Below, in pieces: positions 8,133 through 15,574 of a stretch of DNA of 32,870 nucleotides. Source of the DNA: DATGKR01 sp035294565 (GTDB lineage Bacteria > Actinomycetota > Acidimicrobiia > Acidimicrobiales > Palsa-688); the NCBI GenBank assembly GCA_035294565.1, contig DATGKR010000171.1, positions 1-32,870 of the forward strand, given 5' to 3'. The stretch's first letter is position 1. Each line of letters starts with the position of its first letter. Below the pieces are notes generated by a model, which saw nothing but the letters and a program-made list of their open reading frames with translations, was not told where the DNA came from and made no database searches. The translations under genes were made by a program, and so were the position numbers.

Positions 8133-9856
8133 GCCCCGCCCCCCGCAACGGTCAGCGTGCCGGCGTGACAGCCGGCCCTCCGGCCGCCGACGTGACCGCC
8201 GAGCTGCCGCTGGCGGGCTCGTCGCCCAACGGCGCGACCGGTGGGGAGCCCATGTTGTGGTGCCGCGGCATCGACATGTACTACGGCCCGGTGCAGATCC
8301 TCTTCGACGTGGACTTCGAGGTCCGCGAGGGGGAGATCGTCGCCCTCCTCGGCACCAACGGCGCCGGCAAGTCGACGCTGCTCAAAGGGATCTCCGGCCT
8401 GGTCCGGCCCAGGCGCGGGACCGTCCGGTTCAAAGGCGAGGACGTGACCAAGCTGAGCGCCGACGTGACCGCCCGCCGGGGCATCTCCCTCATGCCCGGC
8501 GGCAAGGGGATCTTCCCCACCCTTAGCGTCGGCGAGAACCTCAGGATGGCCTCCTGGCTCATCCGCGACGAGCCCGAGCGGGTGGAGATGGCCCGCGAGG
8601 AGGTGCTGTCGCTCTTCCCCGTCCTGTCCGAACGCTACCAGCAGATGGCGGGCAACCTTTCGGGGGGAGAGCAGCAGATGCTCTCCCTCGGAGCGGCGCT
8701 GATGACCAAGCCAGAGCTGCTCATGATCGACGAGCTGTCCCTCGGCCTGGCGCCCACGGTCGTCGGCCAGCTGATGGAGGTCGTCCAGGAGCTGCACCGC
8801 AGGGGGACGACGATCGTCGTCGTCGAACAGTCGGTCAACGTCGCCCTCAACATCGCCAAGCGGGCGGTGTTCATGGAGAAAGGCGAGGTCCGTTTCGAGG
8901 GCGCCGCCGAGGAGCTCCTCGAGCGCCCGGACATCCTCCGCTCCGTGTTCATCGCCGGAGCCTCCGCGGGAGCCGGCGGAGCCCAGGCCGAGGAGAAGCC
9001 GGCGCCCCGGCGGGGGCGCAGGGCCAAGGCCGCCCGCCCGCCGGTCCCCGAGGACGCCAAGGTGGTGCTCGCCTGCGACGGGGTGGTGAAGCGCTTCGGC
9101 GGCATCACCGCCGTCGACCACGTGACCCTCGAGGTCCGCCAGGGGGAGCTGGTCGGCCTGATCGGCCACAACGGCGCGGGCAAGACGACGCTGATGGACT
9201 GCATCTCGGGCTTCCTGGCCGTCGACGAGGGTCGCATCCGCCTGCGGGGGGTGGACGTCACCGACTTCGCCCCGCACATGAGGGCGATGGGGGCGATGGG
9301 GCGCTCCTTCCAGGACGCCCTGCTGTTCCCCAGCCTGACCGTCGCCGAGACGATCGCCGTCGCCCGCGAGAGGCACCTCGAATCCAAAGACCTGATCGCC
9401 GCCGCGCTGCAGCTGCCCGCCTCGTTCGACTCGGAGAGCCAGGTGGCCGCCGACGTCGACGAGCTGATCGACCTGATGGGCCTCGGCGCCTACCGCCAGA
9501 AGCTGACCGGCGAGCTTTCCACCGGCACCCGCCGTATCGTCGATCTGGCGTGCATCCTCGCCCAGGAGCCCAAGGTGCTCCTCCTCGACGAGCCGTCAGG
9601 CGGTGTCGCCCAGAAGGAGACCGAGGCGCTCGGCCCGCTGCTGCGCCAGATCGCCGAGCGCACAGGCTGCTCCATTCTGATCATCGAGCACGACATGCCG
9701 CTCGTGAGCGGCCTGTGCGACCGGCTCGTCGCCCTCGAGCTGGGCGCCGTGATCGCCGAGGGGCCGCCCGCCGAGGTGCTCTCCCACCCGGCGGTGATCG
9801 CCTCCTACCTGGGCACCGACGAAGCGGCGATCGCCCGATCCGGCGCCAGGTCCTGA
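8129..9856 (+). CDS. Fused LivF-LivG ATPase of the same ABC importer
   Basis: 575 residues holding two complete ABC cassettes. The first (about 42-280) is LivF-like: Walker A GTNGAGKST (75-83), signature LSGGEQQ (177-183), Walker B LLMIDE and switch region VVEQ. The second (about 311-565) is LivG-like: Walker A GHNGAGKTT (346-354), signature LSTGTRR (463-469), Walker B VLLLDEP and switch IIEHD. They are joined by an Ala/Arg/Pro-rich linker (about 280-310). The second signature departs from LSGGQ (LSTGT), so the two sites may be unequal. The chosen start GTG 8129 overlaps the permease stop as GTGA; ATG 8252 is another possible start. The last 52 bases overlap the end of the opposite-strand molybdate transporter gene. 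Confidence 0.85.
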   Translation: MSPAPRNGQRAGVTAGPPAADVTAELPLAGSSPNGATGGEPMLWCRGIDMYYGPVQILFDVDFEVREGEIVALLGTNGAGKSTLLKGISGLVRPRRGTVRFKGEDVTKLSADVTARRGISLMPGGKGIFPTLSVGENLRMASWLIRDEPERVEMAREEVLSLFPVLSERYQQMAGNLSGGEQQMLSLGAALMTKPELLMIDELSLGLAPTVVGQLMEVVQELHRRGTTIVVVEQSVNVALNIAKRAVFMEKGEVRFEGAAEELLERPDILRSVFIAGASAGAGGAQAEEKPAPRRGRRAKAARPPVPEDAKVVLACDGVVKRFGGITAVDHVTLEVRQGELVGLIGHNGAGKTTLMDCISGFLAVDEGRIRLRGVDVTDFAPHMRAMGAMGRSFQDALLFPSLTVAETIAVARERHLESKDLIAAALQLPASFDSESQVAADVDELIDLMGLGAYRQKLTGELSTGTRRIVDLACILAQEPKVLLLDEPSGGVAQKETEALGPLLRQIAERTGCSILIIEHDMPLVSGLCDRLVALELGAVIAEGPPAEVLSHPAVIASYLGTDEAAIARSGARS

Positions 9857-11676
9857 GCCTCGCCGGGCGGGGCCGTCCACACGGTGAACCCCGCCGGGTC
9901 GAGCGCCACCCGGCAGGGCCCATACCCTGCCGGTAGGGAGTCGACGTGGGCGGTGAGCACGAGGCCGGCGCCCAGCTCCACCTCCAAGACGACGTGGGAG
10001 CCGACGTCGGCGGCGTCGAGGAGCCGTGCCGGGTAGGCGCCGTTGGGGCGCACCGCCACGCAGCCGGGCCGGACGCACCAGGTGACCGGCGTCCCCGGGG
10101 GCGCCCCGGTGGGGACGTCGAAGAGGAGTCCTGCCGCCTCCAGCCTCCCGCCGGTGCCGCTGCGCCCGGCGTGGATGTTGGGCACCCCCATGAGGCGGGC
10201 GACCAGCGGGCTGGCAGGCCGCGCATGAAGGTCCCGGGCCGAGCCAGCCTGCTCTATCCGTCCGCCGACCAGGACCACGATGTCGTCGGCCAAAAGCGCC
10301 GCCTCGGCCGGGTCGTGGGTGACGAGCACGGTGGAAAGACCCGCGTGGCGCTGGAGGCGTCTCAGCTCCCTGCCCAGCTCGGCCCGGACCGGGGTGTCCA
10401 GCGCCGAGAAGGGCTCGTCGAGCAGCAGCAGGCGCGGCCGGCGGGCCAGCGCCTGGGCGAGGCACAGCCGCTGGCGCTGGCCGCCTGACATCTGCGAGGG
10501 GAGACGGTCGGCCAGGCCGGAGAGCCCCAGGGTGTCCAGCCAGTGGGAGGCGAGCCCCGGGTCGGCGCCCACACCGAAGGTCGCCTGCCGCCAGGCGTCG
10601 AGGTGGGGAAGCAGGTGGTAGCCCTGCGCGACGTAGCCGATGCCCCGGTCCTCGACGGGGGTGCCGTCCACCGGTTCCGCCCCGTAGCAGACCCTCCCGG
10701 CCTCGGGGCCGAGCAGTCCGGCGAGGCAGCGCAAGGTGAGCGACTTGCCCGATCCCGACGGGCCGACGATGGCCAGGCGGTGCGACCCGGCCCGGTGGGC
10801 GGCTCGCAGGCGGAACGAGCCGACTCTCACTTCGAGGTCGAACGACACGGGCAGCGCCGGTCCCCGCACCGGCTCGGCGGGGGGCGGCAGCCCCGCGGCT
10901 AGGCGCGCCCGGGGGCGAAGCGGCGCGCGTGCCAGCGCCACGACGACGGTGGCCACGCCCAACGCCAACGCCGTCGGAGCGGCGATGTCCGCCAGGCCCG
11001 ACGAGGAGAACTCGGTGTAGGTGTAGACCGGCAGTGACGACGGGTGATAGGCGAGGAGCACCGTGGCGCCGTACTCGCCGAAGGCGCGCAGCCACGACAG
11101 GAGCAGCCCCGCCCTGATCCCCGCCGACGCGCCCGGCAGGCCGACCCGGAAGAAGCGGGCGAGCGGGCGGTGGCCCAGGGCCGCGGCGACCTCGTCGAAG
11201 GAGCGGTCCTCGGCGGCGAACGCCGATCTCGCCGCGACGATCAGGAACGGGGCGGCCACGAACGTCTGGGCGAGCACCACGCCGGCGAGGCTGTCGGTCA
11301 GGCGATGGCCCGACAGGCGCCCCAGCCACGTGTAGGGGCCGACCAGGTAGATGAGCAGGATCCCGCCGATCAGCGGCGGGACGGCTAGAGGCAGGTACAC
11401 GAGGGCGCCGGCGATCGATGCGAGCCGGCTGCGGGACCGTGCGAGCACCCACGCCAGGGGGATCCCGAACAGGGCGATGAGAGTGGTGGAGATCGTCGCC
11501 CCCGCCGCCGAGATCCAAAGGGCGGGGAACAAACCTGGCTGGGAGAAGCCGGCGTGGTCGGTGGTCGCCAGGCGCACCAGGAACGCCGCCACCGGCACCG
11601 CCAGGTAGACAGCCACGACGGCCCCCAGCCAGGCCAGTGGACCACCGGCCCGGGGGATCCGGCGGCGGGAGGTCAT
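9805..11676 (-). CDS. Fused ModB-ModC-TOBE molybdate-type ABC transporter
   Basis: 623 residues in one frame. Residues about 15-250 are a permease with the ModB-type cytoplasmic motif RAFGEYGATVL (197-207). Residues about 275-490 are an ATPase: Walker A GPSGSGKS (305-312), signature MSGGQRQ (396-402), Walker B LLLLDEP (416-422), switch His454. Residues about 500-605 form a TOBE-like oxyanion-sensing domain. Molybdate or tungstate is the likely cargo; sulfate cannot be excluded. No ModA binding protein lies beside it. ATG 11676 is preferred over GTG 11682 because a TACCGT -10 sits 6 bases before the ATG but would touch the GTG. Molybdenum hydroxylases are common in steroid degraders, but a link is inference. 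Confidence 0.8.
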   Translation of the reverse strand: MTSRRRIPRAGGPLAWLGAVVAVYLAVPVAAFLVRLATTDHAGFSQPGLFPALWISAAGATISTTLIALFGIPLAWVLARSRSRLASIAGALVYLPLAVPPLIGGILLIYLVGPYTWLGRLSGHRLTDSLAGVVLAQTFVAAPFLIVAARSAFAAEDRSFDEVAAALGHRPLARFFRVGLPGASAGIRAGLLLSWLRAFGEYGATVLLAYHPSSLPVYTYTEFSSSGLADIAAPTALALGVATVVVALARAPLRPRARLAAGLPPPAEPVRGPALPVSFDLEVRVGSFRLRAAHRAGSHRLAIVGPSGSGKSLTLRCLAGLLGPEAGRVCYGAEPVDGTPVEDRGIGYVAQGYHLLPHLDAWRQATFGVGADPGLASHWLDTLGLSGLADRLPSQMSGGQRQRLCLAQALARRPRLLLLDEPFSALDTPVRAELGRELRRLQRHAGLSTVLVTHDPAEAALLADDIVVLVGGRIEQAGSARDLHARPASPLVARLMGVPNIHAGRSGTGGRLEAAGLLFDVPTGAPPGTPVTWCVRPGCVAVRPNGAYPARLLDAADVGSHVVLEVELGAGLVLTAHVDSLPAGYGPCRVALDPAGFTVWTAPPGEAQDLAPDRAIAASSVPR

Positions 11677-11682
11677 GCCCAC

Positions 11683-11706
11683 ACGGTAGTCACAAGACGA
11701 CTACCG
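11683..11706 (-). promoter_or_regulatory. Leaderless promoter and overlapping palindrome before the Mod-type transporter
   Basis: On the minus strand TACCGT (11683-11688) ends 6 bases before the ATG at 11676. It is overlapped by a perfect 8-base inverted repeat, CGGTAGTC (11684-11691) and GACTACCG (11699-11706), separated by 7 bases. A protein bound there would cover the -10, so repression is likely if the site is used. The motif is not the known ModE operator. Confidence 0.45.
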
Positions 11707-11763
11707 GGTGCTCGGCCAGCCAGGGGCGGTCGCCGAGGCGTCCGGGCCCGGACGGCGCCGAAC

Positions 11764-12861
11764 CTACCCTTGGCGGGGGGTGCTGTCCCAGCCGCTGAAG
11801 CCGGTCGGGTCGTGGCGTCCCATCGACGCGTGCTCGAAGAGGCCCCAGCCTTCGCGGTCCTCGCAGGTCGCCCGGGCGACGTGGTCGACCACCGCGAACG
11901 GGGTTCTGCCCGCCACGGCCGGGTCGGACAGGTCGTAGACGGCGCTGTCCACCCAGGCGCGGCCACGCCACTGGCCGTGGGACCAGTCGGGGTCGCCCCC
12001 GTAGCCCGCGCCGACGTTGAGCGCCACACCGGTGAGGGTCTCCACCTCCACGTCGAGCGATCGCCGCAGGTGCAACACGGCTCGCTCGGGGTGGCGGGTC
12101 CCGGGGCGGTAGGAGATCTCCACCTCCGGCCAGCCGAGCTGCTCGTGGCGGCCGTCCCGGAACACGCGGCTGGCCGCGTTGAGGGTGCGGGTCCCGTCAG
12201 GCTCCTCCTGGGCGATGACGATCAAGGCGAAGTCCTCGAATCGCAGGGGGACGTACAGCCACCAAAAGCCGTTCCGGCCCTCGGCGGCCGCTCGCCCGGG
12301 GGGCTCGGGCTCGCCGACGGGACGGGTTCCCCACGAACGGTCCCGGGTGCCGACCCAGCGGTCGGGGGAGACGGCCAGATCCTCCCCCGCCACGTGCAGC
12401 GTCCCGCTCCAGGTGCCGACCTGGGCGAAGCGGCAGCCGTCTATCACCGCCCTGGCCCCCTGGTGGAGCAGGTGGCGAGGCTCGTCGACGCAGGGGAACG
12501 AGCCCTCCCAGGTGAGGTCGAACCCCAAGCCACGGTCGGCGGTGTCGCACACCACCCGTATCCTCGACAAGGGCTCTGCCACTTCTACGCGGTAGGGCCC
12601 CACCCGGGCGTCGAGGCCGCGGTCGACCAGAGCGTCGGAGCAGCGCACCGCCCACTGGCGGCCGCCGCGCCGCAGCGTCGCGTAGGCGTCGACCACGCCG
12701 AGGTTCGGGTAGACGCCGAGCCCGGTCACCAGAAAAAGGTCTCCGGTGCGGTCGTGGGCGTTGAAGTAGCAGCGGTCGTAGAAGTTACGGTCCCCCGTGC
12801 CGACGTGGCGCATCGACAGCGGCAGCTGGTGGATGGGGTACTCGTCGAGGGGGACAGGCAT
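11764..12861 (-). CDS. Lipocalin-like protein resembling the CrtC/AttH or DUF7065 group
   Basis: 365 residues without a signal peptide or membrane helix. It is rich in beta-strand-like stretches and Trp, with a conserved-looking central motif RDRSWGTRPVG. These features recall the AttH / hydroxyneurosporene-synthase (CrtC) lipocalin superfamily and the uncharacterised actinobacterial DUF7065 proteins; the match is by impression, not alignment. Proteins of this group often sit next to APH-type and SDR genes in lipid catabolism loci. Its ATG directly follows the TGA of the phosphotransferase gene with no gap, so it is the last gene of a three-gene operon. Function is unknown; binding or modification of a hydrophobic molecule is a guess from the fold. 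Confidence 0.5.
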   Translation of the reverse strand: MPVPLDEYPIHQLPLSMRHVGTGDRNFYDRCYFNAHDRTGDLFLVTGLGVYPNLGVVDAYATLRRGGRQWAVRCSDALVDRGLDARVGPYRVEVAEPLSRIRVVCDTADRGLGFDLTWEGSFPCVDEPRHLLHQGARAVIDGCRFAQVGTWSGTLHVAGEDLAVSPDRWVGTRDRSWGTRPVGEPEPPGRAAAEGRNGFWWLYVPLRFEDFALIVIAQEEPDGTRTLNAASRVFRDGRHEQLGWPEVEISYRPGTRHPERAVLHLRRSLDVEVETLTGVALNVGAGYGGDPDWSHGQWRGRAWVDSAVYDLSDPAVAGRTPFAVVDHVARATCEDREGWGLFEHASMGRHDPTGFSGWDSTPRQG

Positions 12862-13956
12862 TCAGGAGCCGATCAGCTCGGCGAGGCCGGCCCCGTTGAG
12901 GAGCAGCTCGTCGGCCGAGGCGGGCGCCTGGCGCTCCCCGAAGCGGACCTGGCGGTACCCGGTGCGCAGGTAGACGATGCCGAGCTGGACGGCGGCGTAC
13001 ACCGTGTACCAACCCAGGTCGCGCGGCGTTCTCCCCGAGAGGCGCTCGTAGGTGGCGGCGACGTCGTCCTGGAGCAAGAAGCCGGGCATGCCCGGGAACC
13101 CGAACTGGGCCGCCATCTCCTCGAACATCCGGTGCAGGTAGGACAGCCACGCCAGGTCCGTCTCGGGCGGCGCTATCGAAGCCATCTCCCAGTCGAGCAC
13201 TGCGGCCGGCTCGAAGTTCCGGTACATGACGTTCCCGATGCGAGCATCCCCCCAGCAGAACACGGCGGTGCTCTCGTGGGCGGGCCAGTGCGACTCGAGC
13301 CAGGCGAACCCCTTTTCCACCAACTCCGACCGGCCGACGTCGCGGGCGGCGAAACGGTACCAGTCCCACCTCGAAGAGACGTGGCTGCGCAAGGAGCCGC
13401 CCCCCAGGTGGGGGAAGTGCTCCCCGGGCCGCTCGACGTTGTGCAGGCGGGCGAGGATCTCCACGGTCGACTCCTGCACGCGCCGCTGGTCGGCCGGGTC
13501 GGCGTCGAAGAGCCAGTTGCCCCCGAAGTTGTAGGGCATCACGTCAGGTGGCACTTCCCCCACCACCTCGCCCATGACGAAGAACGGCGATCCGATCAGC
13601 TCGCTCCCCGGATCGCACCAGCGCGGCGGCGGCACCGGCACCTCGGTCAGGCGAGCGACCGTCTCGATCGTCGCGAACTGTCCGGGCATGTCGTAAGAGG
13701 GGAACACCGGGGCGTCTTCGGCGGAGGGGGCGACCCTCGCCACCAGGCCCTCCCTCCGGCGGACCCGCCCTTCTGTCCAGGTCGCTTCGAAGATCAGCGT
13801 CTCGCTGGACATGCCCGTCGCCGACGTGCCCCGGACGGACCTCACCTCGTGGTCGGTTCCCGGGAGGTGGGCGGCCAGCGAGCGTCTCAGGCCGTCCCGC
13901 AGCTTCTCGGCGTCGCGGCTCGAGCGCTGCAGCTCCCCGGGTGCGGGTCCGCTCAA
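12862..13956 (-). CDS. APH-type phosphotransferase family protein (acyl-CoA-dehydrogenase-associated group)
   Basis: 364 residues with a kinase-like aminoglycoside-phosphotransferase fold. The ETLIF strand lies at 52-56, PFFVM at 124-128, the catalytic loop CWGDARIGN at 234-242 (D237, N242) and the metal aspartate D255 in VLDWEMA. This is the subgroup found beside, or fused to, acyl-CoA dehydrogenases (FadE36/ACAD10/11-like). Work on mammalian ACAD10/11 shows phosphorylation of 4-hydroxy acids before dehydrogenation; whether this one acts on hydroxylated steroid acids is unknown. The start is chosen as TTG, whose bases overlap the TGA of the upstream SDR gene (TTGA, 13953-13956); a later GTG would cut into the conserved N terminus. 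The lipocalin-like gene follows directly. Confidence 0.75.
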   Translation of the reverse strand: MSGPAPGELQRSSRDAEKLRDGLRRSLAAHLPGTDHEVRSVRGTSATGMSSETLIFEATWTEGRVRRREGLVARVAPSAEDAPVFPSYDMPGQFATIETVARLTEVPVPPPRWCDPGSELIGSPFFVMGEVVGEVPPDVMPYNFGGNWLFDADPADQRRVQESTVEILARLHNVERPGEHFPHLGGGSLRSHVSSRWDWYRFAARDVGRSELVEKGFAWLESHWPAHESTAVFCWGDARIGNVMYRNFEPAAVLDWEMASIAPPETDLAWLSYLHRMFEEMAAQFGFPGMPGFLLQDDVAATYERLSGRTPRDLGWYTVYAAVQLGIVYLRTGYRQVRFGERQAPASADELLLNGAGLAELIGS

Positions 13957-14783
13957 GGCGTGCCCTCGGGGATCGTCCCGTCCACGTCGGTGAAGCCGTA
14001 CTCGGATGCGAGCTCGGCGACCCGGAAGGCTCGACCAGACCTGGCCGCCACGCCCGGGTCGGCGGCGAGGGCTACCACCGCCCGGCCGGCGAAGCGGGGG
14101 GTCTCCGCCCGGTCCAGGTCGAACTCCCCCTCGCCGGGAAGCACCAGCAACCGTCGGCCGTCCGCGCCTCTCGGCACCGCCTGCAGCAGCTCGGTGTCGA
14201 CCAGGCCGGGCCAGATCGACACGACGGCCACCCCCTTGTCGGCCAGGTCGACGGCCATGTCGGAGGTCATCCTGTCGACGGCGGCCTTCGCCACCCCGTA
14301 GACGACGTTGTGCATGTAGCGGGCGGCCCCGGGCGAGGAGACGTTGACGACCAGCCCGCCGCCGCTTGCGAAAAGCAGTGGCGCGGCGAAGGCGGACGCC
14401 ACGTAGTGGGATCGTACGCCGACGGCGAAGGTGTGGTCCCATCCCTCGGGGCCGACCTCCCAGAAGGGCCGGCCCAGCCAGCGGGCGGATCCGGCGGAGT
14501 CGTAGACGTTGTTGACCAGCAGGTCCAGGCGGCCCTGCTCGGCGGCGACCTGGTCGAACAGCGCCCCCACGGCGGCGTCGTCACGGTGGTTGCAGGCGAC
14601 GGCCACCCCACGCCCGCCTGCGGCGTCCACCTCGGCGGCGGCCTCGGCGGCGCGCCCCGCCCGCCTCCCGGTCAGGTACACGGTCGCGCCAGCGGCGCCC
14701 AGTTCGAGCGCCACGCCTTTGCCGACGCCCCTGCTGCCGCCGGTGACGACGGCCACCCTCCCTCCGAGCAGCACGGCGACCAT
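13953..14783 (-). CDS. Short-chain dehydrogenase/reductase (DHRS1-like)
   Basis: 276 residues, classic Rossmann SDR. Cofactor motif TGGSRGVG (14-21), NNVY at 91-94, serine near 149-150, catalytic Y162 and K166 in YGVAKAAVD. NNVY in place of NNAG and the long C-terminal part recall the DHRS1 group. The residues after the second strand (TGRR) favour NADP(H). It is the first gene of the SDR - APH - lipocalin-like operon and its stop overlaps the next start. The first codons (MVAVLLGGRVAVVTGG) fit the usual SDR N terminus. No clear ribosome site or TANNNT box stands before the ATG, so the promoter is uncertain. Substrate unknown, possibly a hydroxysteroid or a hydroxyacyl-CoA. Confidence 0.78.
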   Translation of the reverse strand: MVAVLLGGRVAVVTGGSRGVGKGVALELGAAGATVYLTGRRAGRAAEAAAEVDAAGGRGVAVACNHRDDAAVGALFDQVAAEQGRLDLLVNNVYDSAGSARWLGRPFWEVGPEGWDHTFAVGVRSHYVASAFAAPLLFASGGGLVVNVSSPGAARYMHNVVYGVAKAAVDRMTSDMAVDLADKGVAVVSIWPGLVDTELLQAVPRGADGRRLLVLPGEGEFDLDRAETPRFAGRAVVALAADPGVAARSGRAFRVAELASEYGFTDVDGTIPEGTP

Positions 14784-14856
14784 TCTGTCCGCCGGCGGCG
14801 ACTCCCGCCGCAGGTGCTGTCCCGTCCTGCGGACCCAGCCGGCGCGCCGCGGCCAT

Positions 14857-14862
14857 TAGGGT
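14857..14862 (+). promoter_or_regulatory. -10 box (TAGGGT) before the EthD-like gene
   Basis: TAGGGT ends 10 bases before ATG 14873, with no ribosome site between. The transcript would be leaderless or have only a few leader bases. Confidence 0.42.
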
Positions 14863-14872
14863 CGCCGCCAGC

Positions 14873-15574
14873 ATGGAGAAGCTCGCCTACCTGTTGATGG
14901 GGCCGCCCGGCCCGGCCGGTCCCGACGTCGCGGCGGCGCTGCACGAGTCCGCCGGGGCGATGTTCCGTCACGGTGCCCGCTCCGTCCAGATCAACGTCAC
15001 CGACCCCGCGCTCGGCCACCCCTTCGGTGTGGACCCGGATCCGGCCAGCCAGCAGATCCTCGCCGCCGTTTTCGTCTGGGTGGACGCAGCCGAAGGGTCC
15101 AAGGTGGCGCTGGCGCTGCCCGACGTGCAGCCCGGCTCGGCCGCGTGGCATGGCTGGCTGGTGTGCGAGTCGGAGCCCTTGGTCAACCGGACCCACCCGC
15201 CCGGCCCCGACGGGCGGATCCCGGGCTTCGCCCAGCTGGTCGCGCTCCGCCGCCCGCAGCACCTCGGGTGGGCGGAGTGGCGCCGTGTGTGGCAGGTCGA
15301 GCACACGCCTGTGGCGCTGCACACCCAGTCGACCTTCCGCTACGTGCAGAACGTCGTGTTCCGCCCGCTGGGCGTGGGGACGCCCGACGTCGCCGCCATC
15401 GTCGAGGAGTGCTTCCCCGCCGAGGCCGCCAGAGACCTGCACGTGTTCTTCGACGCCGTCGGCGACGAGGCCCGCCTCGCCCGCCACATGGCGGCCATGT
15501 CGGAGAGCTGCGACAAGTTCATGGACGGCCAGGCTCCCGTCGCCTGGACCACGGAGTGGCTCCTCAGCCCCTAG
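14873..15574 (+). CDS. EthD-like dimeric alpha/beta-barrel protein, uncertain
   Basis: 233 residues, soluble. The N terminus (KLAYLLMGPPG) and the repeated plan of strand, helix, charged loop and aromatic segment (FVWVD, WRRVWQVEHTPV, WTTEWLLSP) resemble two tandem ferredoxin-like halves of the EthD / dimeric alpha-beta barrel superfamily. I do not recognise a closer relative. Related small barrel proteins in catabolic loci act as oxygenase accessories or as small monooxygenases, but no active-site pattern can be named. It is a single-gene unit starting after a TAGGGT box. Its stop shares the sequence CTAG with the stop of the convergent FAD oxidoreductase gene. Confidence 0.45.
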   Translation: MEKLAYLLMGPPGPAGPDVAAALHESAGAMFRHGARSVQINVTDPALGHPFGVDPDPASQQILAAVFVWVDAAEGSKVALALPDVQPGSAAWHGWLVCESEPLVNRTHPPGPDGRIPGFAQLVALRRPQHLGWAEWRRVWQVEHTPVALHTQSTFRYVQNVVFRPLGVGTPDVAAIVEECFPAEAARDLHVFFDAVGDEARLARHMAAMSESCDKFMDGQAPVAWTTEWLLSP

